A stretch of DNA of 31,772 nt, from positions 1 to 31,772 of the forward strand of contig CAMLDJ010000034.1 of the NCBI GenBank assembly GCA_946478755.1. Direction: 5' to 3'. The notes beneath the pieces were generated by a model. The model had not been told where the DNA came from and did not search any database. It was given only the letters and a program-made list of their open reading frames with translations. The position numbers were made by a program, and so were the translations under genes. Below are positions 1 to 7,056 of the stretch, piece after piece (the stretch's first letter is position 1; every line of letters starts with the position of its first letter). The DNA is from an uncultured Pedobacter sp. Lineage in GTDB: Bacteria; Bacteroidota; Bacteroidia; Sphingobacteriales; Sphingobacteriaceae.

Positions 1-63
1 CCAGACGAACCAGACGAACCAGACGAACCAGACGAACCAGACGAACCAGACGAACCAGACGAA
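1..63. repeat. 9-bp tandem repeat, seven perfect copies, at the window edge
   Basis: The unit CCAGACGAA is repeated seven times without a mismatch from base 1 to 63, and may continue to the left outside the window. The sequence then decays into degenerate GAAC/GAACC-containing words up to about base 200. The unit length is a multiple of three; frame 1 reads Pro-Asp-Glu repeats and stays open to a TAA at 199-201. Because stop codons need T and this stretch has almost none, the open frame is weak evidence for coding. It may be the tail of a gene starting outside the window or a non-coding minisatellite. Confidence 0.9.
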
Positions 64-206
64 CAGGAGTGGGCTAGCCGGACGGACTGGACCGAACTGA
101 AAAAAAGGCACGAAGGAACCGAACGGAAGAGAACGGATTGGACGAACCGAACTGAAGAGAACAAACGAACCAAAACAAACGAACTAAACCAAAGCAAATA
201 ACGCTG
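64..206 (+). other. T-poor, GAAC-rich leader ahead of the first gene
   Basis: From base 1 to 206 I count 10 T residues, about 5 percent. This is far below the neighbouring coding sequence. The stretch is built of loosely repeated GAAC, GAACC and AACCAA words; AACCAA occurs at 168-173 and 187-192, just before the ATG at 207. No Shine-Dalgarno sequence is evident. It reads most simply as a U-poor 5' leader derived from the adjacent tandem repeat, though part of it could be the 3' end of an upstream gene. Confidence 0.5.
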
Positions 207-3059
207 ATGACAAAATTATTGCGTCCTGAAGTCAGGAAAATTATTTTAATGATACTTATTTTGCTTGGGACAATTAAAGTTAATGCTCAAAATAAACGTT
301 CAAAACCAGTGGCACCTCCATTGCCGTTAAGGGAAATCAGCGGCATTGTTAAAGATAGTACAGATTTAGGCGTTGTCGGCGCAACAGTTAGTCTGACTTC
401 AGATAAAGACACCTTAAAAACCGCTACAAATAGTGATGGCATTTTTGTATTTAAAAATGTTAAATCTGCTACCTATACCATGGTCGTGCAGAGTATTGGA
501 TATGTTAAAACACCTGCAATGCTTTTTAAGCAGAATGACCGTATACCTAGAATTGTAATGGATCCGATTGTGCTTAAAGAGGAGAAAAATACTTTAAATA
601 CGGTGGTCATCAATGGAGAACCATCCATTACCTATAAGACGGATACAGTGGAGTATAGAGCAAGTGATTATGTGGTGAGGGAGAATTCGACGGTAGACGA
701 ACTGCTGAAAAAGATGGAAGGTATGGAGGTGGGGACAGACGGCACACTGGTACATAATGGCGAAGCAGTCTTAAAAGCTAAACTTAACGGAAAAGAATAT
801 TTGGGTGGAGATGTAGCAAATGCCATAAAAAATCTACCTGCCGAAATTGTAGACAAGATCCAGATCGTTGATGATTATGGCGATGAAGCCGCGCGTACGG
901 GTGTGAAAGATGGTGACCCTCAAAAAATATTGAACATTACCACCAGAACAGATAAATCGGTCGGCAACCTGCTGAGGTTAAATACAGCCGGAGGAAATAA
1001 TAAGCGTTATGATGCTGGGATTTTTGGAACAAGGATCAATGGGAATCAGCAGATCGGGGTTAGAACGGGTTACAAAAACACTGAAAATGGTGTTGCAGGT
1101 GGCGGTGGCGGCGGTGGTGGCGGTGGTGGTGGTGGTGGCGGTTCCGGAGGCACAACGAACGATCAGAATGCTTCTTTCAGCATCCGCGATAAAATAGGAA
1201 AGAAAATTGAAATTAACGTCAATTACGGATTTAACGGGAGTGATGTGAATGCGCTGAACAATAGTTTTACAAGGTCTTTTACCAACTTCAAAGATTCCGT
1301 AACGCAAAAATACTCCCTGATTGCCACAAATAGTACCAGGGGAAACGAGAATGACAACAATTCGAAAAATCACAGTTTTAAGGCTGATATAGATTTCGAG
1401 CTGGACAGCAACAACTTTTTTAACTTTTCTCCGTCAATTGATTACAGTTCTTCAATCAATTTAAGGTCTGATTCATCCTATCAAACTGGTTTCAGGCATC
1501 AGCGCCAGATCAGTTCAAATACAAGTACAACCACCAGGCCCAGGCTGGGCGCCGCGTTGAGTTATACACATCGCTTTGAGAATAAAAGAAGGAGGTTGTC
1601 TTTTCACGCCAATGTAAACAGCAATAACAACGATGCAGAACAGCAGCGGGATGCCAATATCATTTATTTTTTAAATGAAGCAGAAACGGAGACGAAAGAT
1701 TCGCTGGTGAACAGGATCATCGCACGTAAAAATCTGCAAAATAGCTATAGGGGCAGTTTAACCTATGTCGAGCCACTATCGCTAAATACACAGCTGGAAG
1801 TGAATGCTCAGGTAAATTATAATGGATATAGCAATAATGCGACGACCAGGAATGTTTTGCCGGACGGGTACTCTCAGGTGATCGATTCGCTAAGTAATAT
1901 ATTTGATTATTCTTTTACCCAGGCCCGTGTTTCCCTAAACTTCAGATATGGAGTGGGGAATACCTCCAGGTTCAGGTTTTCAGCCGGTTTAACCGGAATT
2001 CCCGCCTTGCTCTCCGGCACTAAAGTGAGCCTGGGCACTTCCACAGAACGAAGGAGCTTTAACCTGATCCCGATTGCCAGAATGGAATATTTATGGTCAA
2101 GGCAGCATAAAATTTCCCTTAATTATTCTGGTTCTGCAAATGAACCTTCATTTGATCAGATCCAGCCGGTAAAAGATGTGACTAACCCCCAGAATCCGAG
2201 AATTGGTAATCCTGATTTGAAAGCCTCCTTTACACATACGATCAGATCCGAGTATAACAACTACCTGGCAAATCTTAAAATGAATTATTCCGTAAATATG
2301 AATGCTTCTTTTACGCAGAACAGTGTGGTGAACAATACGGTTGATGTGCTGGACCCCAATGTGGTCGTTGGACCAGGTCAGAAAGAAGTTTACATTTCTG
2401 AAACGAGGTACATCAATGTGAATGGTACTTATCGCGTAGGAGGCAACTATTCCATCAGCAAGCAATTTAGCGACCGCAAATATAACCTGTCCTTCAGTGG
2501 CTCCGCAAACTATAACCACCGCATTTCAATGAGCAACGGCGACCAGAATATCAATACCGTTAAAACTTTTGTGGAGCGGTTCGGACCGAGAATTAATCCT
2601 ACAGAGTGGTTTGAGATTAATCCCTATGTTTCACATAATTACACAAAATCTGAAAATACCCTGTTGAAAAATCAAAATGAGACCAGCACGCTGGCATTTA
2701 ATGTTGATGGCAAAGTATATTTCTTAAAAACCTGGCTGTTCGGCTATAGTGCGAGTAAAAACTATGTGAGCGGGATTCAAGCCAATCTGACCAGTAACCC
2801 CTTCGTCGTAAATACTTACCTGGAAAAAGAGCTGTTTCACCGCAGGGGCAGAATTTCATTGCATGCTTTTGATATCCTGAACCAAAACAATTTTATCAGC
2901 CGGGATTACAATGACAATGGCGGATACACGGATACAAGATCCAACGCCCTCAGCCAATATTTTATGCTCCGTCTGAGCATGCGCCTGCAAAAATGGAGCG
3001 GGGCCAAGGGGCGTAAAGGCCAGCCGATCAGACGAAGGGGAGATGGTAGTTTTATGTAA
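207..3059 (+). CDS. Outer-membrane beta-barrel protein with N-terminal carboxypeptidase-regulatory-like domain (TonB-receptor-like)
   Basis: The 950-residue product starts with a hydrophobic signal ending VNAQ near residue 28. An Ig-like carboxypeptidase-regulatory domain follows at about 42-115 (EISGIVKDSTDLGVVGATV), then a plug-like region with the VVINGEP block at about 133-250. The rest is rich in alternating aromatic and polar strands and matches the 'outer membrane beta-barrel' family found beside TonB-dependent receptors in Bacteroidota. The family is envelope-located; a cargo cannot be read from the sequence. There is no SusD partner, so it is not a classical SusC. A run of 15 glycines at residues 298-312 (about 1098-1142) interrupts the early barrel. 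The C-terminus is arginine-rich rather than ending in the usual aromatic residue. The ATG at 207 follows a T-poor leader; a later Met near residue 16 would shorten the signal peptide. It is probably transcribed alone or with the next gene, 101 bp away. Confidence 0.85.
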   Translation: MTKLLRPEVRKIILMILILLGTIKVNAQNKRSKPVAPPLPLREISGIVKDSTDLGVVGATVSLTSDKDTLKTATNSDGIFVFKNVKSATYTMVVQSIGYVKTPAMLFKQNDRIPRIVMDPIVLKEEKNTLNTVVINGEPSITYKTDTVEYRASDYVVRENSTVDELLKKMEGMEVGTDGTLVHNGEAVLKAKLNGKEYLGGDVANAIKNLPAEIVDKIQIVDDYGDEAARTGVKDGDPQKILNITTRTDKSVGNLLRLNTAGGNNKRYDAGIFGTRINGNQQIGVRTGYKNTENGVAGGGGGGGGGGGGGGGSGGTTNDQNASFSIRDKIGKKIEINVNYGFNGSDVNALNNSFTRSFTNFKDSVTQKYSLIATNSTRGNENDNNSKNHSFKADIDFELDSNNFFNFSPSIDYSSSINLRSDSSYQTGFRHQRQISSNTSTTTRPRLGAALSYTHRFENKRRRLSFHANVNSNNNDAEQQRDANIIYFLNEAETETKDSLVNRIIARKNLQNSYRGSLTYVEPLSLNTQLEVNAQVNYNGYSNNATTRNVLPDGYSQVIDSLSNIFDYSFTQARVSLNFRYGVGNTSRFRFSAGLTGIPALLSGTKVSLGTSTERRSFNLIPIARMEYLWSRQHKISLNYSGSANEPSFDQIQPVKDVTNPQNPRIGNPDLKASFTHTIRSEYNNYLANLKMNYSVNMNASFTQNSVVNNTVDVLDPNVVVGPGQKEVYISETRYINVNGTYRVGGNYSISKQFSDRKYNLSFSGSANYNHRISMSNGDQNINTVKTFVERFGPRINPTEWFEINPYVSHNYTKSENTLLKNQNETSTLAFNVDGKVYFLKTWLFGYSASKNYVSGIQANLTSNPFVVNTYLEKELFHRRGRISLHAFDILNQNNFISRDYNDNGGYTDTRSNALSQYFMLRLSMRLQKWSGAKGRKGQPIRRRGDGSFM
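1098..1142 (+). repeat. (GGN)15 polyglycine microsatellite inside the barrel gene
   Basis: Fifteen consecutive glycine codons, all GGT or GGC, encode residues 298-312 of the barrel protein, followed by Ser-Gly-Gly. The mix of GGT and GGC makes it an imperfect trinucleotide repeat. Gain or loss of units would keep the frame and change only loop length. Short glycine-rich insertions occur in relatives of this barrel family, so a flexible loop is the conservative reading. Confidence 0.9.
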
Positions 3060-3160
3060 ATGTAGTATCTTGTTTCCGTTTCGCTATAGGTGAGTTGCCC
3101 ATACCCAACCTCCGGATAGAAGGCGGTTACTAAGAAAAAGATAAGAAAAGTTAATATCGG

Positions 3161-3634
3161 ATGAGAAGAATAATTATTTTAGCGGCATTATTAGCCATCA
3201 CATTTAGTCCATTACAAAAAGCTATGGCGCAAAGCGAAAAGAAAAACAATGCCGTGGCCCTGAACCACATTGCAGTATATGTAGCAGATTTAAAAATAGC
3301 TACTGATTTTTACAAGACGGTATTTGACCTGGAAATGATTCCCGAACCATTTAAAGATGGAAAGCATACCTGGTTTTCCATCGGTGCGGCGGGCCAGTTG
3401 CACCTCATCGAAGGAGCCCAAAAGAATGTGGTTCATGAAAAGAATAATCACCTGTGTTTTTGTGTGGCTTCCATACAGGAGTTTACATCGAAACTGAAAG
3501 CGAAGCAGATCAGTTTCGAAAACTGGGCAGGTGCGCTGAATACAGTTACAGATAGGGCGGACGGGATCAAGCAGATTTATTTTAAGGACCCGGACGGGCA
3601 TTGGCTGGAGGTGAACGACGACTTTAAGAGATAA
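3161..3634 (+). CDS. Exported VOC-superfamily (glyoxalase-like) protein
   Basis: This 157-residue protein starts with a signal peptide ending AMAQ at residue 24, so it should act in the periplasm. The rest is a single vicinal-oxygen-chelate module of two beta-alpha-beta-beta-beta halves. Likely metal ligands are visible: His36 in LNHIAVYV, Glu84 in LHLIEG, His97 in NNHLCFCV and Glu150 in the closing DPDGHWLEVND. These match the H/E/H/E pattern of glyoxalase-I-type enzymes and related dioxygenases and fosfomycin-type enzymes. The substrate cannot be predicted; export makes classical cytosolic methylglyoxal detoxification less likely. It lies 101 bp after the barrel gene on the same strand, and the 165-bp gap after it contains two palindromes before the regulator gene. 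Confidence 0.85.
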   Translation: MRRIIILAALLAITFSPLQKAMAQSEKKNNAVALNHIAVYVADLKIATDFYKTVFDLEMIPEPFKDGKHTWFSIGAAGQLHLIEGAQKNVVHEKNNHLCFCVASIQEFTSKLKAKQISFENWAGALNTVTDRADGIKQIYFKDPDGHWLEVNDDFKR

Positions 3635-3693
3635 AACACCACCTTTGTATAGCTGTAGCAAGATAAGACATTTTCAAAGTCGCTGCTATAGTT

Positions 3694-3707
3694 TGTTGAT
3701 ATCAACA
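3694..3707. promoter_or_regulatory. 14-bp perfect palindrome TGTTGATATCAACA, possible operator
   Basis: TGTTGATATCAACA is its own reverse complement. It lies about 93 bp upstream of the regulator start at 3800, in non-coding DNA. A dyad of this size is typical of dimeric regulator sites, but no binding protein can be assigned. Confidence 0.3.
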
Positions 3708-3766
3708 TTTCGTGCCAGGTATGGGCTGTTCAGCTGTGACTTAATTTTTCACATATAGGTTAATCT

Positions 3767-3780
3767 AAACATATATGTTT
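3767..3780. promoter_or_regulatory. 14-bp perfect palindrome AAACATATATGTTT, possible operator
   Basis: AAACATATATGTTT is a perfect dyad centred about 26 bp upstream of the regulator ATG at 3800. Its position suits control of that gene's transcription or translation, possibly autoregulation. Its AT-rich core could also arise by chance, and it does not resemble the dyad at 3694-3707. Confidence 0.3.
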
Positions 3781-3799
3781 TATATTAGTACTCCTGATT

Positions 3800-6370
3800 A
3801 TGAAAGCCAAATATCTATTATCTATACTCTCTGTCTTTTTTATTCTTTGCTATACCAAAAGCTTTTCCCAACCGTATGGACTTGGATTTTATAGTCATGA
3901 AGTAGTTCAGGATCAACGGACAGGTCTGGATTTAAGTCCGGGAAAGACACTTTGCTTCGGTTCGAGCTTTGAAATTGCGTTTGACCTTAGTTTCCGGCCT
4001 TCCAAGGACGATTACTTCGGTTATATCCTTCGTTTTGTTGGCAACAACAATAAAAATATCGACCTGATTTATGACAAAGATCCCAAAGAAAAAAATCACT
4101 TTAAGCTGATTATCGGAGATAAGTTTTCTAAAATAGCATTCAACATCCCATCGGATGTTTTATTTAGTTCCTGGAATACAATTAAGTTCAAATTTGATTA
4201 CGATAAGCGATTACTCCACTTATCTTATGGGAAGTTTTCCTCTCAAACAAGTTTAGAGATCAAGGAGGGCGACTGTTTTAAAATTCTTTTTGGAGCGAAT
4301 GAGTACATGGGTTTTAAAACAACCGACGTGCCACCAATGAAGATAAAAAACGTAAAGATTTCTGAAAGCGGGGAGTTAAAATATGCCTGGCCATTAGATG
4401 GGTATGAAGGGACAAACGCAACTGAGCTGGTTGGTCATAAGGAGGCATCCGTAGTGAATCCGCTTTGGATAAAAAAGCTTCATCATGAATGGCAGTTGCT
4501 TCAAACACTGTCTCTTAAAGGAGCTGCAAGTGTAGCTTTTGATGTGAAAAACGAGGTTTTAAATGTCGTTGGCGTTGATTCTTTGCTTAAATATGATGTG
4601 AAATCCGGAAAATTAGCGGGGGTTAATTATTTATCAGGAAATCAAAATCTCTTGCGCGGTAATCAGTCTTTGTTTGACGACAGGAACAGACGTTTACTGA
4701 ACTTTTATGTAGACCAGAAAGTGGTCAGTACGTTTGACACCATCCACCGAAAATGGAGCAGGAATTATAGCCTCAACACGCCAATTACTGATTTTTGGCA
4801 ATACAATAAGTTTTATTCAGCCGCAGATTCCTCCTTATACGTGATTGGGGGATATGGCCACTTTTTCTATAAAAATCAAATTCAAAGGTTTCATTTTCCA
4901 TCTGAAACCTGGAAAACTGTGCCGGTTACAGGTGATCAGTTTACTCCCAGATATTTAGCAGCACTAGGTCGTACTGAGCAGGGAGCATATATTTTAGGTG
5001 GATATGGGAGCTCGACAGGTCAGCAGATGTTGAATCCCCGAAATTTATATGACCTCCTTTATTTTGATGTAAAAAAGCATTCGATCAAGAAAATTTATGA
5101 GCTGAAGGTGGAAGGTGAGCATTTTGCTTTCGGAAATTCTATGATCATTAATGAAAAATCGAATACTTATTATGCGCTCATATTTCCTAAACACAAGTAT
5201 AAATCTCATTTGCAGCTCATCCAGGGGTCTTTAGTGAACCCGGAATATAAGCTGAGCGGCAGTACCATACCTTATGTTTTTCATGATATCAATTCTTTTG
5301 CCGATCTTTTCTATTGTCCGGATAGCAAGAGGTTTATTGCAGTTACTTCATTCAGGGATGAAAGCGACCATACCACTATTCAGGTGTATTCGCTGTTTGG
5401 CCCGCCAATAGATGCGGATGCTAAAGTTGCCGCGGCATCAAAAACAAATGTGTATCTGGTTGTTTTAATCCTGCTGCCTGTGATTGCCGCTGGCTGGTTC
5501 ATATTTTCGAGGAGAAAGAAAAGGGCTGCCATTGAACCAATAACCGCTCCTGCAACGCCCGCTTTTGTGAGCCCGGTTGATCAGCTGGCGACTAGTGGTG
5601 CTGACCTGATCAAGCCCGCTATAACGAAAAAAGTTACGGATGAATTTAAGTCCTCCGTCTTCTTGTTTGGTGATATGCAGGTTTTTGACAAAGAGGGGCA
5701 AGAGATCACCAGGCTATTTACTCCATTGATCAAAGAGCTTTTCCTGGTTATCCTGTTGTATACCATCAGGTGGGAACGCGGTATCAGCTCCGAAAAATTA
5801 AAGGAGTTACTGTGGTTTGATAAATCCGATGAAAGTGCAAGAAACAACCGTTCTGTAAACATTGCAAAACTGAAAAGTATTCTCGAAAAGATAGACCACT
5901 GTATGGTTTCGAAAGAGACCGGCTACTGGAAGATCAACTGTGATTTCGAAAGTGTGTATGTCGACTACCAGCGATATTTTTCGATCATCAAAGACAAGAA
6001 AAAGCTCAATAAAGAAAAGATCTCTGACCTGGCGGAAATCATCAAACGCGGTTCCTTCCTGCCGAATACAGGCTATGAATGGATGGACCAGTTTAAGGCA
6101 GAGATCTCTAACGAAATTATCGATACCTATCTGCATTTTGCACATTCCATCGTCATTGCCGATGATCCGGAGCTGCTGATTGAACTGGCCAATTATATTT
6201 TCTATTTTGATGCTGTAAATGAGGAGGCGATGGTGATCAAGTGCAAAGCCCTGGCGCATCTGGGCAAACACTCGCAATCTAAAAATACCTACGAGAATTT
6301 TTGCAAAGAGTACAAGCTGCTGTATGGTGATGATTTCGAAAAAAGCTTTAATGATATCCTGTCTGAATAG
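3800..6370 (+). CDS. Membrane-spanning one-component regulator: periplasmic LamG/Kelch-like sensor, cytoplasmic winged helix with SARP/BTAD-like tail
   Basis: The 856-residue product has a signal peptide ending KSFSQ near residue 24. A lectin-like beta-sandwich region follows to about 200, then a Kelch-like beta-propeller at about 215-540 with blades such as YVIGGYG and YILGGYGSSTG. One hydrophobic helix at residues 551-569 is followed by SRRKKR, placing the C-terminus in the cytoplasm. Residues about 620-715 form a winged helix resembling the OmpR/SARP DNA-binding fold (SSEKLKELLWFDKSDESARN, then GYWKIN for the wing). About 725-856 is an all-helical, TPR/BTAD-like tail. The natural reading is a one-component transducer sensing a glycan or envelope signal and binding DNA from the membrane. 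There is no kinase, receiver or sigma domain. It sits directly before the glycosidase operon and is the only DNA-binding protein in the window, so control of this locus is a reasonable inference, not shown by sequence. Confidence 0.8.
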   Translation: MKAKYLLSILSVFFILCYTKSFSQPYGLGFYSHEVVQDQRTGLDLSPGKTLCFGSSFEIAFDLSFRPSKDDYFGYILRFVGNNNKNIDLIYDKDPKEKNHFKLIIGDKFSKIAFNIPSDVLFSSWNTIKFKFDYDKRLLHLSYGKFSSQTSLEIKEGDCFKILFGANEYMGFKTTDVPPMKIKNVKISESGELKYAWPLDGYEGTNATELVGHKEASVVNPLWIKKLHHEWQLLQTLSLKGAASVAFDVKNEVLNVVGVDSLLKYDVKSGKLAGVNYLSGNQNLLRGNQSLFDDRNRRLLNFYVDQKVVSTFDTIHRKWSRNYSLNTPITDFWQYNKFYSAADSSLYVIGGYGHFFYKNQIQRFHFPSETWKTVPVTGDQFTPRYLAALGRTEQGAYILGGYGSSTGQQMLNPRNLYDLLYFDVKKHSIKKIYELKVEGEHFAFGNSMIINEKSNTYYALIFPKHKYKSHLQLIQGSLVNPEYKLSGSTIPYVFHDINSFADLFYCPDSKRFIAVTSFRDESDHTTIQVYSLFGPPIDADAKVAAASKTNVYLVVLILLPVIAAGWFIFSRRKKRAAIEPITAPATPAFVSPVDQLATSGADLIKPAITKKVTDEFKSSVFLFGDMQVFDKEGQEITRLFTPLIKELFLVILLYTIRWERGISSEKLKELLWFDKSDESARNNRSVNIAKLKSILEKIDHCMVSKETGYWKINCDFESVYVDYQRYFSIIKDKKKLNKEKISDLAEIIKRGSFLPNTGYEWMDQFKAEISNEIIDTYLHFAHSIVIADDPELLIELANYIFYFDAVNEEAMVIKCKALAHLGKHSQSKNTYENFCKEYKLLYGDDFEKSFNDILSE

Positions 6371-6629
6371 GATTCATCCAGCTATCACGCTGCATCTGGG
6401 ATGCTTAAAACCGGATACTGCAGCATGAAATGCTAAAGCCATGCCCTCTTCCCAGAAGGTCTGATGTTTCCTTTTTTTAGGTAAAAATTGAATTAATTGA
6501 TATTAACGGAAAAAAAAGCCTTTTATTAATGATTTATTATGTAATAATTAATCGAAACGATGTAATCTTGGTAAAAACTAAATGAATAGATCACACTAAC
6601 CAAATTGAATTAAAACCAATCACACACAA
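6371..6629 (+). promoter_or_regulatory. Upstream region of the cytochrome/glycosidase operon
   Basis: This 259-bp gap starts with two tiny hairpins (GCATC-TGG-GATGC at 6392-6404 and AGCAT-GAA-ATGCT at 6422-6434) and a T7 run near 6472. It continues into AT-rich DNA with an inverted repeat TTATTA-TG-TAATAA at 6534-6547. Two AACCAA words (6598-6603 and 6614-6619) lie in the presumed mRNA leader before the ATG at 6630. The operon promoter should be here because the preceding gene ends at 6370 and the following genes are closely spaced. I could not fix -33/-7 elements with confidence. Confidence 0.45.
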
Positions 6630-7022
6630 ATGAAATTTTTAGTCAAATATGTTTATGGTACGGCCGTCACCATTTTGATATCGGCAGGTGGTAGTTTCGC
6701 ACAAACAAAAAAGGGTAAAGCTCCCGTAAAAAGCGCAATCAAAACGGCTGCCATACCGGCTGCAGAACTGCAGGCAGGTAAAACCTTAATTCAAAAGTCT
6801 GACTGTGCAGCCTGCCATAAGTCGGATGTGAAGCTGGTCGGCCCCGCATTCATTGAGGTTGCAAAAAAGTATCCGGCAAAGGAAGCCAGCTATACCCTGC
6901 TTGCTGGTAAAATTATAAAAGGCGGTAGTGGTACATGGGGACAAATTCCTATGAGCCCACATCCCTCTGTTTCTCAGTCCGATGCCAAAAAAATGGCTGA
7001 ATATATATTATCTCTGAACTAG
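6630..7022 (+). CDS. Small periplasmic class I cytochrome c (c551/c552-like)
   Basis: The 130-residue product has a signal peptide ending SFAQ near residue 25, a Lys/Ala-rich linker and one c-type haem domain. The haem attachment motif is Cys59-Ala-Ala-Cys62-His63, followed by VGPAFIEVAKKY and a C-terminal MSPHPSVSQSDAKKMAEYIL block that supplies the candidate axial Met. This layout is that of small cytochrome c551/c552 electron carriers that shuttle electrons between periplasmic dehydrogenases and membrane oxidases. It is 34 bp upstream of a gene whose product ends in its own cytochrome c domain, so the obvious role is electron acceptor for that dehydrogenase-like protein. It appears to be the first gene of the long operon to 21154. 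Confidence 0.9.
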   Translation: MKFLVKYVYGTAVTILISAGGSFAQTKKGKAPVKSAIKTAAIPAAELQAGKTLIQKSDCAACHKSDVKLVGPAFIEVAKKYPAKEASYTLLAGKIIKGGSGTWGQIPMSPHPSVSQSDAKKMAEYILSLN

Positions 7023-7056
7023 GCGAATCTTTTAACACGATAACTGATTAGAAAAA

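Noticed and set aside
1..63. Left-edge repeats as part of a CRISPR array
   Set aside because: The 9-bp units are directly adjacent with no spacers, and no cas gene is in the window.
978..1373. Minus-strand frame of 131 codons opposite the polyglycine tract
   Set aside because: It is low-complexity (Thr/Ala runs from the GGN repeat), has no signal or domain, and lies fully inside a well-supported gene.
6563..6570. TAATCTTG as the -7 element of the cytochrome operon, with the same octamer on the minus strand at 29973-29980 ahead of susC
   Set aside because: It differs by one base from the Bacteroidota TAnnTTTG element, but neither copy has a TTG at the expected -33 distance, so I do not call promoters from it.
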